DNA of 64,000 bases from Pseudomonadales bacterium (GTDB lineage: Bacteria; Pseudomonadota; Gammaproteobacteria; Pseudomonadales; Ketobacteraceae), in NCBI GenBank assembly GCA_020062665.1, contig JAGUVW010000001.1, forward strand, positions 1 through 64,000. The letters are read 5' to 3'. The position numbers and the translations under genes are program-made. Shown here in pieces: positions 25,835-35,900 of this stretch (positions within the stretch are counted from its first letter, which is position 1; each line of letters begins with the position of its first letter). Below the pieces are notes generated by a model. It had not been told where the DNA came from, did not search any database, and saw only the letters and a list, made by a program, of their open reading frames with translations.

Positions 25835-27232
25835 TCAGATCGCTTCGATGTAGCTCAACACTGTCAGCACGGCGATACAGACCAGATTCAACCAGAATCC
25901 GCATTTCATCATCATCTTCTGCGGCACTTTGCCGGTGCCATACACGATGGCATTGGGAGGCGTCGCCACGGGCAGCATGAACGCGCAGGATGCTGCCACT
26001 GCCACCAGCACGGCCGTCATCTGCGGCGGCACGCCGAAATAGACGGACACCGGCACCAGCAACGGAATCAGCAACGCCGCGCTCGCCGTGTTACTCACCA
26101 TTTCCGTCAGAAACACCACAAAGGTCGTGATCACCAGAATGGCGATCAGGGGTGAGGCCTGCTCCAGCACCTGTTTCAGATGACTGGCGATGAACGCGCT
26201 AGTGCCGGTGGAATCCAGCACGCTGCTGAGTGTCATGCCGCCGCCGAACAGCAACAGGATGCCCCAGTTGGTTTTCTTCTCGATATCGTTCCAGCTGATC
26301 ACACCCGTGACACCCAGCAGCGCGATGCCGGCAACGGCCACCCAGGTATCCAGATCCTTGGAGATGCCGAGCCCTTTCCCCAGAGCACCGCTGAAAATCC
26401 AGCCGCACACCACCAGCGCGAAAATACCCAACGTCAGCTGACGCTGGCGCGGTGAAGTAGCAGGAGCGGTTGCGCTTTCGTTCAGCAGCGCAGTGGCGCT
26501 GGCTTTCAACGTCAGCGAAGGCTTCAGCAGAAACTGCAGCAGCAACACCATCAACGGCATCAGTATCAGCGTGACGGGCATGCCAAAGGCCAGCCATTGC
26601 TGGAAGGTCAGATTCTGGTGGCTGGCGGCGATGGCGTTGGGCGGGCTTCCCACCAGCGTGGCGATGCCGCCGATGCTGGCGGAATAGGCCGTGCCCAGCA
26701 GCAAAAAGATATGGGTGCGGTTGTGAGGATCTTCAAAACGCGAGGCGATGCCCAGCGCCACCGGCAACATCATCGCTGCAGTAGCGGTATTGCTGATCCA
26801 CATGGACAGAAACGCGGTGGCTGCAAACAGCAGATAGATGGCGCGCACCGGATGAGTGCCCGCCAGACGCAGCACTGCTGCGCCGATACTGCGATCGATG
26901 CCATGTCGCGCCAGTGCCGACGCCAGGGCAAAACCGCCCAGAAACAGGAAAATCACCGGATTGGCAAAATCGGCGAAGGCCTGTTTCACCGGCATCACGC
27001 CCAGCAGCGCCGCCAGTACCGGAATCAGCAGCGCGGTGAAACTCAGATGCAGTGCCTCGGTGAGCCACAGCACGCCGGCCACCAGAAAAATCACCAGCCC
27101 CGCCCGCAGCGGTTGGGCCAGCGGCAGCCACTGGTACAGTGCGGCGGCCAGCACGATGGTCAGTAAAACCACAGGCCAGTTGATCTTGCCGGATTCAGCG
27201 GGCGAAACGGGGGTGGCAGTAGATGTGGACAC
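25835..27232 (-). CDS. DASS/SLC13 family anion:sodium symporter
   Basis: 465 residues, about 11-12 membrane segments. The two SNT substrate/sodium motifs are present: WISNTATAAMMLPV and MVSNTASAALLIPL. Each is followed downstream by a Pro-rich loop (GSPPNAIAAS, ATPPNAIVYG). Substrates of the family are di- and tricarboxylates or sulfate; the sequence does not decide. The start is GTG at 27232 with AGGAAG 7 nt upstream. It is upstream of, and on the same strand as, the lipoprotein-side terminator. No partner gene is obvious. Confidence 0.93.
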   Translation of the reverse strand: MSTSTATPVSPAESGKINWPVVLLTIVLAAALYQWLPLAQPLRAGLVIFLVAGVLWLTEALHLSFTALLIPVLAALLGVMPVKQAFADFANPVIFLFLGGFALASALARHGIDRSIGAAVLRLAGTHPVRAIYLLFAATAFLSMWISNTATAAMMLPVALGIASRFEDPHNRTHIFLLLGTAYSASIGGIATLVGSPPNAIAASHQNLTFQQWLAFGMPVTLILMPLMVLLLQFLLKPSLTLKASATALLNESATAPATSPRQRQLTLGIFALVVCGWIFSGALGKGLGISKDLDTWVAVAGIALLGVTGVISWNDIEKKTNWGILLLFGGGMTLSSVLDSTGTSAFIASHLKQVLEQASPLIAILVITTFVVFLTEMVSNTASAALLIPLLVPVSVYFGVPPQMTAVLVAVAASCAFMLPVATPPNAIVYGTGKVPQKMMMKCGFWLNLVCIAVLTVLSYIEAI

Positions 27233-27293
27233 GACGGCTTCCTGCAGGAGTGGACAATGGATTCACTCTAGCAGGCGCTGTTGAGCGATGGAA

Positions 27294-29582
27294 TCAAGCG
27301 TTGGTCAGCGCGACATCTTCCTGCGTGACAGGTACATGGCGAAACAGCCAGCGATCCAGCGCCCGCAGCAAATGGGGCAGCATGATCAGATCAAACAGCA
27401 GCGCAATGAAAATGATGCTGGACATCAACTGTGCAGTGGTGCGGTTGGGGCCGAAGATCGACAGCGTCAAAATCAGCATCCCCAGGGTCAGTACGACGGT
27501 GGTCAGTACCAGTGCGGAACCCACTTCCTCGAAGGTCTGGTGCAGACTCCACTGCGGTGAGTGCCCAGCATTGCGATAACCCACATAGCGCTTGAGCACG
27601 TGAATGGTGTCGTCCACCACAATACCCAGGCTGATGCTCAGGGTGCCCGCTGCCGCGATGTCGATGACACCGACACCTGCTCCCCAGATACCAAAAATCA
27701 CGCCAGCGGGAAACAGGTTGGGAATCAGGCTGATGATGCCGACTTTCAGATTGCCCAGAAAAAGCCCGATCAGCAGCGAAATCACCATCGCGGAAAACAG
27801 GCCGCCCATGAACATGTTCCAGGTGAGTTCCTTGCCGATGCCGGCGAACAGCAGAGCGTGGCCGGTCACCCGCACCCGCAGTTCCGGTGCGTTCAGGGCA
27901 AACCACTGGCGAATGTCCTGTTCCAGCTGGATCAGTTCGCTGCTCTGTAGACGCGGCACGCCCACGTTGACCATGGCGCTGCGGAAATGCGCGTCGAGCC
28001 CCAGGGCTTGCGGCGTATTGTCTGGCGATGCCATCTCGTACAGGGTCCACAGATCCGCCACGGTTTTGCCGTCGGCGGGTGTGCTGGCCCACTTCGCGTT
28101 GTACTCATGCACATGCTGTTGCAGCATGCGCAGCGTATCCAGATAACTGCTCTGTTGCGCAATGCGCTGATCGGCGTTGAGCCAGTTCTGGAATGCGGTG
28201 ATGTGACCGACAAAAGCCGGCGTGAAGATGCCATCGGTCGTGCGGCTGTCCACCACGATGCTGATGGGGTGATGAATGTCGAAATGCTGTTCCGAGGTGG
28301 CGGTGGCCTGGCGGATTGGCGAGGATGCCTCGAAATAGTCCAGCGGATCGTTGTGAAAGGTATTCAGTAGCACGCCACCGCAAAGCAGCGTGGCAATTCC
28401 ATATAGCAGCAACGCCTTGCGCGTGTTCAGGTTAGCGTTGAAGCGACCGATCACGCGCACCAGACGCAGAAAAATGTCAGGCTCGTGCTGCTGGTGTGTC
28501 GGTGCCACCCGGACAGCCACCACCGGCGTTACCGTGATGGCGGTGATGAACGCGCAGGCGACACCGATGGCTGCAATATTGCCAAAGGTGGCAAAAACCG
28601 GCGAACTGCTGCCGTTCAGACTCAAAAATCCGATCGCCGTGGTGAGACTGGTGAGGAACAGCGATACACCGTTGCTGCGCAGGCTGTTCAGCATCGCCGC
28701 CGTGTTTGAAAGCGTGCGAGGCTGATGGCAATAACTCATCAGCAGGTGAATGATGTCCGCCAGTGCAATGATGAATGTGATGCCGAATGCCAGCCCCGAA
28801 GTCTGGTTGATGGTGAGGCCCAACCAGCCGACGATTTCCGCCGTGATCATCAACGCGATGATGATCGACAGCGCGCCGGAAAATACCAGCCACCAGGAAC
28901 GCAGGAAAAACCACAGCACACCCAGGCCAGCCACCAGCACCAGCGGCATCAGGTAGACGCCGTCGTGCATCAGCGCGTGATGCAAAGCGTGCTTGATTTC
29001 CACCGGGCCCAACAGATGAACGCGATCGAAATGCTGCTGCGCAAGATGGTGATCCAGAATGGTGTTGATGGCAGAGTAGTGCCGGTTTATGGCGTCTTCA
29101 TCCGCAAAAAAAAGTTGCAGGGCTGTGACGCGCTGATCGTGGGACAGGGCAAAGCCGTTGCTGCTGCGCGAGTCTGCCAGCTGACCGGCAGCACTGCTGT
29201 CCAGTGTTCCGTTTTCCCGCAGCAGAGCGCGTGCCGAGCGCGTCTGTTGCTCCGCATCGCTGACCGGATTGCCCAGCAGGGATTGAATGCGCGTGACACC
29301 CGGCAGTGCTTTCAGCTCGACTTCCAGTTGCGCGAGCTGGTTAAGTTTGTCGGATTCCAGAAAAGATTTGTTATCAGACTGCAACAGGATCAGCAGACTT
29401 TGCTGGAATCCGAAGGCAGTTTCCAGCGCGCGAAAAGCGTTGACGCGGGGATCTTCTGGCTGAAAATATTCGATGATATCGCTGCGATAGACGATGTTAC
29501 GCAGCTGCGGTGCCAGCACCAACGCGGTGATAGCCAGCAGCAGTGAAACTACCACGAGATGTTTGAACTGAAGCCTGGACAT
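27294..29582 (-). CDS. MMPL/RND superfamily lipid exporter
   Basis: 762 residues with the duplicated RND plan. TM1 near 10-27 and a ~180-residue periplasmic loop are followed by five TMs (MPLVLVAGLGVLWFFL to TPVVAV). TM7 near 385 and a second loop follow, then five TMs near 600-745 (GGLFSAMVISLLIGLFLG, SISLGIVVDDTIHVLKRY). Size and GIVVDDTIH match MMPL/HpnN-type single-polypeptide exporters rather than the ~1000-residue AcrB type. No membrane-fusion partner is present. Divergent by 77 nt from the thioesterase that opens the lipopolyketide cluster, so export of that product is the natural inference. No Shine-Dalgarno sequence; the start region is AT-rich. Confidence 0.92.
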   Translation of the reverse strand: MSRLQFKHLVVVSLLLAITALVLAPQLRNIVYRSDIIEYFQPEDPRVNAFRALETAFGFQQSLLILLQSDNKSFLESDKLNQLAQLEVELKALPGVTRIQSLLGNPVSDAEQQTRSARALLRENGTLDSSAAGQLADSRSSNGFALSHDQRVTALQLFFADEDAINRHYSAINTILDHHLAQQHFDRVHLLGPVEIKHALHHALMHDGVYLMPLVLVAGLGVLWFFLRSWWLVFSGALSIIIALMITAEIVGWLGLTINQTSGLAFGITFIIALADIIHLLMSYCHQPRTLSNTAAMLNSLRSNGVSLFLTSLTTAIGFLSLNGSSSPVFATFGNIAAIGVACAFITAITVTPVVAVRVAPTHQQHEPDIFLRLVRVIGRFNANLNTRKALLLYGIATLLCGGVLLNTFHNDPLDYFEASSPIRQATATSEQHFDIHHPISIVVDSRTTDGIFTPAFVGHITAFQNWLNADQRIAQQSSYLDTLRMLQQHVHEYNAKWASTPADGKTVADLWTLYEMASPDNTPQALGLDAHFRSAMVNVGVPRLQSSELIQLEQDIRQWFALNAPELRVRVTGHALLFAGIGKELTWNMFMGGLFSAMVISLLIGLFLGNLKVGIISLIPNLFPAGVIFGIWGAGVGVIDIAAAGTLSISLGIVVDDTIHVLKRYVGYRNAGHSPQWSLHQTFEEVGSALVLTTVVLTLGMLILTLSIFGPNRTTAQLMSSIIFIALLFDLIMLPHLLRALDRWLFRHVPVTQEDVALTNA

Positions 29583-29659
29583 TATTTTTATTGTGCAGTG
29601 GGCAGAGTAAGATGGCGCCTTTAATGCGCGAGTCTACTCACCCGTGAACGAGGTCTGCA

Positions 29660-30433
29660 ATGCATTTTAGTAAAAATAAGTCACTGGTTTGTTTCAGTCC
29701 CCGCCCTGCAGCGGCAAGGCGACTGATCTGTTTTCCCTGTGCGGGTGGCGGGGCGTCGATGTATCGGCGCTGGGCGCAGTTGCTGCCCGAGATGGAAGTG
29801 TGGGCGGCGAACTATCCCGGTCGCGAATCGCTGCACAGTCTGCCCTTCGCGACGTCCATCGACGACATCTGCACCTTGCTGCTGGAGCAGGACACTGTGT
29901 GGCAGGAAAAGCAACTGGTGTTATATGGACACAGTTTCGGTGCGTTGCTGGCCTTTGCCATGGCGCTGCGTCTGCAGGCGCGTGGAGTGAAAGCCGATGC
30001 GGTGCTGGTGAGTGCACGTCGTGCTCCTCATGTACCCGCCCGCGAAACTTATGGTGACTTATCGGATAATCAGTTTCTGGTGCAGCTGGATCGCATGGGC
30101 GGTGTGCCTGCTGCGATTCGCAATGATCCCGACATGATGGCGTTCTACACACCGATCATTCGCGCTGATCTGCAATTGAATGATCAGGCCCTGCTTGCGC
30201 CCACTGATGTCATTGATTCGCCGCTGTATTTGTTCTCGGCGCGGTTTGATCGTGTGGCCACTCACGATGAGCTGGAAGCCTGGAGACAGTGCACGCGCGG
30301 CCATTTCAGTCATCGCGTCTTCGAAGGCGGGCATTTTTTTATCCAGGATGATGCCGACGGGTTTACAGCCTGTGTACGAAGTTTGCTATCAGGGTTGTCG
30401 CAGGACGGTGACGAGGAACTGATCGCTTTCTAA
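29660..30433 (+). CDS. Type II thioesterase
   Basis: 257 residues. FPCAGGGASMYRRWA is the family opening, Ser92 lies in LYGHSFGALLA, an Asp is available in ARFDRVATHDEL and the His is in FEGGHFF. Such enzymes remove aberrant acyl or malonyl groups from carrier proteins of PKS/NRPS lines; mycobacterial TesA is an analogue that acts with Pps. GAGG lies 7 nt before the ATG. It is the first gene of the biosynthetic set, followed by a 279-nt gap before the fatty acyl-AMP ligase. Confidence 0.95.
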   Translation: MHFSKNKSLVCFSPRPAAARRLICFPCAGGGASMYRRWAQLLPEMEVWAANYPGRESLHSLPFATSIDDICTLLLEQDTVWQEKQLVLYGHSFGALLAFAMALRLQARGVKADAVLVSARRAPHVPARETYGDLSDNQFLVQLDRMGGVPAAIRNDPDMMAFYTPIIRADLQLNDQALLAPTDVIDSPLYLFSARFDRVATHDELEAWRQCTRGHFSHRVFEGGHFFIQDDADGFTACVRSLLSGLSQDGDEELIAF

Positions 30434-30532
30434 TACAATTCAATGCACCCCGATTACGAACTGTCACCGAATTGGCCGGATCTTACAAGTTTTATAAGCT
30501 TTGCGGTCATTACACTGGCCTCAGCCAATGGG

Positions 30533-30560
30533 TTGTGCTGATAAGAACAATAAATATAAA
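30533..30560 (+). promoter_or_regulatory. Possible sigma-70 promoter before the fatty acyl-AMP ligase gene
   Basis: TTGTGC (30533-30538) and TATAAA (30555-30560) are 16 bp apart inside the AT-rich 279-nt gap 30434-30712. The gap contains no credible gene, so the ligase and PKS genes may have their own promoter. The match at -35 is weak. Confidence 0.35.
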
Positions 30561-30712
30561 TGAAGTAATAACAATACGAAGATTCGACAACCAAGGGACA
30601 GGCTGGGGTTGCAGGACGCAGCACGCTGTCGAATGTATTGCGCACGCCATTTATACCGGATTAGCACACCTGAGTCTTGAAAACAGGGTAAAGACAATAG
30701 GTGGAGGTCAGT

Positions 30713-32851
30713 ATGAAAGGGTTCCCGCAATTCAAGAACCTGGTGGAAATGGCGGCTGCTCGCGCTGTCAGTCATGGCGACAAAGAATTAACCACGTTTC
30801 TGGGTGAAACCGGCGCTCCTGAAGGATCGCTGACGTTCGCCGGCCTCGATCGGGCAGCGCGCAACATCGCCGCGCATCTCACCGAGAAGGGGCTTGCCAA
30901 CAAGAATCTCATGCTGCTGTACACGCCGGGCCTCGAATACATCAAGGCCTTTTTCGGTTGTTTGTACGCTGGTTCCGTTCCCGTGCCTGCTTATCCGCCC
31001 ATGGGCGCGCGCGACATCGATCGTCTCAAGCGTATCGTGCTGGATTGTGACGCTGGTGCCATTTTGTCGTCCAGCATGTTGCGGCCGATGATCGACGCCT
31101 GGATTTCCAATCCGTCCAATGGCCTCAATATCAGCTGCGTGCCCACCGATTTGGCGGCGGCGGTCGATGCGACCGGATTCGAGCCCGCTGATCTGGAAGG
31201 TGAAAGCCTTGCCTTCCTGCAATATACCTCCGGTTCCACCGGTCACCCCAAGGGCGTGATGGTGAGCCACCAGAATCTGCTGGAAAACTTCAAGCAGATC
31301 GTCTGGACGTTCGCCCATTCCGCTGATCTGGACGCGATTGCGCCGGAATACAAGACGGTGATCTGGCTGCCGCCGTTCCATGACATGGGACTGATCGGCG
31401 GTGTGTTGACGCCGGTTTTCGTGGGCACGCGAGTTACCCTCATGTCGCCGCTGACGTTTCTCAAGAATCCGTTTGCGTGGCTCAAGGCCATCACTGACGA
31501 AGGCGCCAAGGTGTCCGGCGGTCCGAATTTTTCCTACCAGTATTGCGCGCGCAAGATCACCGATGAACAGGTGGCGCAGCTGGATCTGTCCACCTGGCAG
31601 GTGGCGTTCAATGGCGCTGAGTCCATTCAGGTAGATGCCCTCAATACATTCTCGCGCAAGTTTGCCGGAGCGGGGTTTGATCCCAGGGCGTTTCTGCCCT
31701 GCTACGGTTTGGCCGAGGCGACGCTGTTTGTGGCCGGTTCACCTGCATCACGTGGCCCGTTGGTGCGTGACGCTTCCCTGACATCGCTCGCCAAGGGCGA
31801 ATTCCTGCCGCTGGAATCCGGATCACCGCAGGAAACCACTGCGCTGGTGAGTTCCGGTGTGATTGCGACGGGCGCTGATGTGCGCATCGTTGATCCCAAC
31901 ACCCATGCAGAGTGTGTCGACGGTAAAGTCGGCGAGATCTGGGTGAACAGTCCGTCGGTGGCGCAGGGTTACTGGAATAAACCCAGTTTTTCTGAAAGCG
32001 TGTTCCGTGCGGCCATCAAGGGTCAGGACGAGAAGACCTACATGCGCACCGGCGATCTGGGCTTCCTGTGGGAGAACGAGCTGTTCGTCACTGGCCGCAT
32101 CAAGGAGATGATCATCGTTGCCGGTCGCAATCATTATCCGCAGGATATCGAGCATTCGCTGCAGTCCTGCAACCCCGTGTTCCGCAAAGGCTGTGGCGCC
32201 GCGTTTGCAGTGCTGGATCAGGGTAAGGAGCAACTGGTGGTGATGCAGGAACTGAGCAGCACCAACCTGCAGCCGGCGGATTATCAGCAGCTGGCGTTGC
32301 AGGCAGCGCGGGCGATTGCATTCCGTCACGGCATTTCGCCCAAGGGGCTGGTGTTCATCGCACCGGGCAATCTGCCGAAGACGTCCAGCGGCAAGATCCA
32401 GCGCACCGAAGCGAAAAAAATCTACGAAGCCGGCAATATCACCACGCTGTACAGCTGGGATAACACCGCTGGCCAGATCGTCAAGCCCAAGGCTGCCGTG
32501 GAGCAGCCACAGCATGTCTTCACCGATTGGCAGAGCGAGCTGTACGTGCAGATGCAGACCTGGGTGAGCGACAAGCTGAATATCGAAGCCCATCACGTGG
32601 ATCTGGACGTCACGTTCTCGGAGCTGGGTGTTGATTCCATCGAGGCGATCGAGTTGGTGGATCGTCTGCAAGACACTATTCAACGCACGATTCCAGCGAC
32701 GGAGCTGTTGCGTTATCCCACGGTAAAAGCACTGATTGAACACTTTGCGGCAGAACTGGCGGAGCGTGATGTGAAATCCCGCGATGACAGCAGCGCAACG
32801 AAAGACGCAATCGGCAGCGACAACGAAAACCGGCAAAAAAGTACGGCCTGA
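30713..32851 (+). CDS. Fatty acyl-AMP ligase fused to an acyl carrier protein (starter unit loading)
   Basis: 712 residues from ATG 30713 (GGAGG 5 nt upstream). Activates a fatty acid as acyl-AMP and passes it to a carrier protein. The ANL motifs are of FAAL type: LQYTSGSTGHPKGVMVSH, LPPFHDMGLIGG, CYGLAEATLF, YMRTGDLGFLWENELFVTGRIKEMI, and the catalytic Lys in TSSGKIQR. From about 610 an ACP follows with the phosphopantetheine serine 642 in ELGVDSIEAIEL. The ACP would hand the acyl chain to the first PKS ketosynthase. This mirrors FadD26 in PDIM synthesis. The gene end forms a terminator hairpin. Confidence 0.95.
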   Translation: MKGFPQFKNLVEMAAARAVSHGDKELTTFLGETGAPEGSLTFAGLDRAARNIAAHLTEKGLANKNLMLLYTPGLEYIKAFFGCLYAGSVPVPAYPPMGARDIDRLKRIVLDCDAGAILSSSMLRPMIDAWISNPSNGLNISCVPTDLAAAVDATGFEPADLEGESLAFLQYTSGSTGHPKGVMVSHQNLLENFKQIVWTFAHSADLDAIAPEYKTVIWLPPFHDMGLIGGVLTPVFVGTRVTLMSPLTFLKNPFAWLKAITDEGAKVSGGPNFSYQYCARKITDEQVAQLDLSTWQVAFNGAESIQVDALNTFSRKFAGAGFDPRAFLPCYGLAEATLFVAGSPASRGPLVRDASLTSLAKGEFLPLESGSPQETTALVSSGVIATGADVRIVDPNTHAECVDGKVGEIWVNSPSVAQGYWNKPSFSESVFRAAIKGQDEKTYMRTGDLGFLWENELFVTGRIKEMIIVAGRNHYPQDIEHSLQSCNPVFRKGCGAAFAVLDQGKEQLVVMQELSSTNLQPADYQQLALQAARAIAFRHGISPKGLVFIAPGNLPKTSSGKIQRTEAKKIYEAGNITTLYSWDNTAGQIVKPKAAVEQPQHVFTDWQSELYVQMQTWVSDKLNIEAHHVDLDVTFSELGVDSIEAIELVDRLQDTIQRTIPATELLRYPTVKALIEHFAAELAERDVKSRDDSSATKDAIGSDNENRQKSTA

Positions 32852-32870
32852 CCGCCGTACTTTTCTATTT
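32837..32870 (+). terminator. Intrinsic terminator between the acyl ligase and the PKS gene
   Basis: AAAAGTACGGC (32837-32847) and GCCGTACTTTT (32854-32864) pair perfectly over a 6-base loop that contains the ligase stop codon. A T-rich run ending CTATTT follows. It should end part of the transcripts before the PKS genes, 45 nt ahead of the PKS start codon, unless another promoter or antitermination is used. Confidence 0.75.
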
Positions 32871-32914
32871 CAATTCCATCTCAGCAGTGAGCTTTCAAGA
32901 CTCTCGGGGTTACC

Positions 32915-35900
32915 ATGTCCAATAATAACAACAACGATACCGCATCGTTATTAAAACAGGCGCTGAAAGAACTGAAGAAAACCAAGGATTCGGTTCAACG
33001 GCTGGAAAAGGAAAAGCACGAACCCATCGCCGTGATCGGTATGGGTTGCCGCCTGCCCGGCAGCGCCAACAGTCCGGAAAAACTCTGGTCGCTGCTGGAA
33101 AATGGCGTGGATGCCATCACCGATATGGTGGATCAGCGCTGGAACAATGATGAAGTGTACGATCCCAATCCCGAGGCGGTGGGCAAACTGTACACCCGTG
33201 GCAATGGCCTGGTGGATGACGTGGATCTGTTCGATGCCGAGTTTTTCGGTATCGCCCCGGTAGAAGCCAAGTTGATGGAACCCCAGCAGCGTTTGCTGAT
33301 GGAGACCACCTGGGACGCTCTGGAGCATGCCGGCATTGCGGCGGATTCCCTGATGGGATCGAAGACCGGTGTCTACATCGGTATCTGCCACATGGGTTAT
33401 TCCCACATGCAGGCCAAGTACTGCGGGCCGGAAGCGATTTCTCCCTACGATGGCACTGGCAACGCCCACTCGGTGGCATCGGGCCGCTTGAGCTATCTGC
33501 TGGGTCTGCAAGGACCGAGCATTTCCGTTGATACCGCCTGTTCTTCTTCATTGGTTGCGATTCATCTTGCCGTGCAGAGCCTGCGCAAAGGCGAATCCGA
33601 CATGGCACTGGCAGGTGGTGTGAACCTGATTCTGGAACCCACTACGTCGATGATTTTTGCCCGCGCCGGCATGCTGGCAAAAGACGGCCGCTGCAAGACG
33701 TTCGATGCCAGCGCCGATGGTTATGTGCGCGGTGAAGGTTGTGGCGTTGTTGTATTGAAGCGTCTGTCGGATGCGTTGCGCGACGGCGACAATGTATTGG
33801 CAGTTGTGCGCGGTTCTGCGGTGAATCAGGACGGCAAGAGTCAGGGTATTACCGCGCCGAACGAACTGGCGCAGGAAAAAGTGCTGCGTGCTGCGCTGGA
33901 AGATGCGCGTCTGCAGCCGAAAGATGTGACGTATGTGGAAGCACACGGCACCGGTACGTCTCTGGGCGATCCGATCGAACTGGCGGCGTTGAATACTGTG
34001 TACGGCCAGCAGCGTGACAGCAAGCTGATGGTGGGCTCCATCAAGACCAACATGGGTCACCTGGAAGCGGCCGCCGGTGTGGCAGGTTTCATCAAGCTGG
34101 TGCTGTCATTGCAGCATCAAACCATTCCCAAACATCTGCATTTCAAGAAACCCAATCCTTATATTGACTGGTCCACCATTGCGATAGATGTGCCGGCGGA
34201 ACAGCGTCAGTGGAATGCGCCGGTGCGTATCGGCGGCCTGAGTTCGTTCGGTTTCAGCGGCACCAACTGCCATATCATCGTCGAGCAGGCGCCTATCGAA
34301 GCGAATGCCGCGGATGTCAAGCCTGAAACGCAATTTGCACCCGCACTGCTGACGCTGGCGGCAAAAACCAAGGAAGCGCTGCAAGCCAATCTGGATAACT
34401 ACCAGCAGGCGCTGCGCATGCCTGCGCTGCAGAATCAGCGCTGGGAAGATGTGTGTTTCACCGCGCTCACCGGACGCCAGCATTTCCGTCATCGTGCCAG
34501 CGTGTTGGCATCGTCGGCTACCGAAGCCGCTGACAAAATTGCGGCGCTGCTGAATCAGGGCAGTGCTGATGGCGTGCGCGTGTCCGACGTGGGCACTGCG
34601 CCGGCCAAGCTGGCCTTCATGTTCACTGGCCAGGGCGCGCAGTTTGCCGGCATGGGCAAGGATCTGTATGAGCGTTTTCCGGTGTTCCACGATGCGCTGG
34701 ATCAGGTGGCCGAGCGCATGGCCAAGTATCTGGATCAGCCGCTGCTGTCCATTATGTGGGGCGACAACGCGCATCTGTTGGATCAGACCCAGTACACCCA
34801 GCCGGCGATTTTTGCGTTGCAGTATGCGTTGGCCCAGTTGTGGACGTCCCTGGGTGTGCAGGCAGCCTGCGTTACCGGCCACAGTATCGGTGAGTATGCG
34901 GCGGCGGTTTACGCTGGCGTAATGACGCTGGATGAAGCCGTGCATCTGATCTGCGCCCGCGGCCGCCTGATGGCCCAGTTGTGCGAGAAGGGCGCCATGG
35001 CAGCGGTGTTCGCCAGTGCTGATGAAACCCGTAACGTGATCGAAACTCTCGACAGTGTGATTGCGATCGCGGCGGTGAACGGCCCGCGCAACTGCGTGAT
35101 TTCCGGCGAACAACACGCGGTGGAGCAGGCGATTGCGCTGCTCAGTGACAACAAGATCAAGGCGAAGGCGCTAACGGTCTCCCACGCATTCCATTCGCCC
35201 ATGATGCAGCCGATGCTGGATACCTTCCATCGCGAAGTGCAGACCGTCGCGCTGAAGGCTCCCCGCATCCGCTTTATTTCCAGCAAGACCGGCAAAACCG
35301 CGACGCAGGATGTGAAACGCGCTGAATATTGGGTCGAGCACGTGCGTGATGCGGTGCTGTTCCTGGATGCAGCAAAAGAATTGGGCGCGCAGAAAATCAA
35401 TGCCTGCCTGGAAATCGGCCCCGGTGCCAATCTGGTGAAGCTGGCGCCCCAGTGCATCGAATCCACCCAGCCGATCACCTACGTCCACAGCGTGGAGCGG
35501 GATGGTAGTGAGTCCGGCCATCTCACCGCTGCGGTGGCGGCGCTTTACAACGCTGGCGCACAGATCCAGTGGAACAAGCTGTTTGTGGGCGGCAAGCAGA
35601 CTCGCGTCAATCTGCCGACTTATCCGTACCAGAAGCAAAGTTACTGGGTGGATGAAATCCGCATCGGTAATTACAGCAAGTCCTCGGGCATGTCATTCGC
35701 TCGCATGCTGTACAACACCCAGTGGCAGGAAATGGCCACCAGCGGTGAGGCGAAAATCAATTACGACGATCTGGTGGTGATTGGCACCAAGCCCGCGTGG
35801 CTGGATGCGCTGGAGTCGCTGCATTCGAATCTGCTGGTGCTGGATGCCGGCAGCAGCGTCGATGCTATCAAGGCGGCGGTGTCTCCGCTGCAGGCAAAAG

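Noticed and set aside
27294-29582. AcrB-type multidrug pump
   Set aside because: It is about 760 residues, with no membrane-fusion or TolC partner, and the motifs fit MMPL/HpnN-type lipid exporters.
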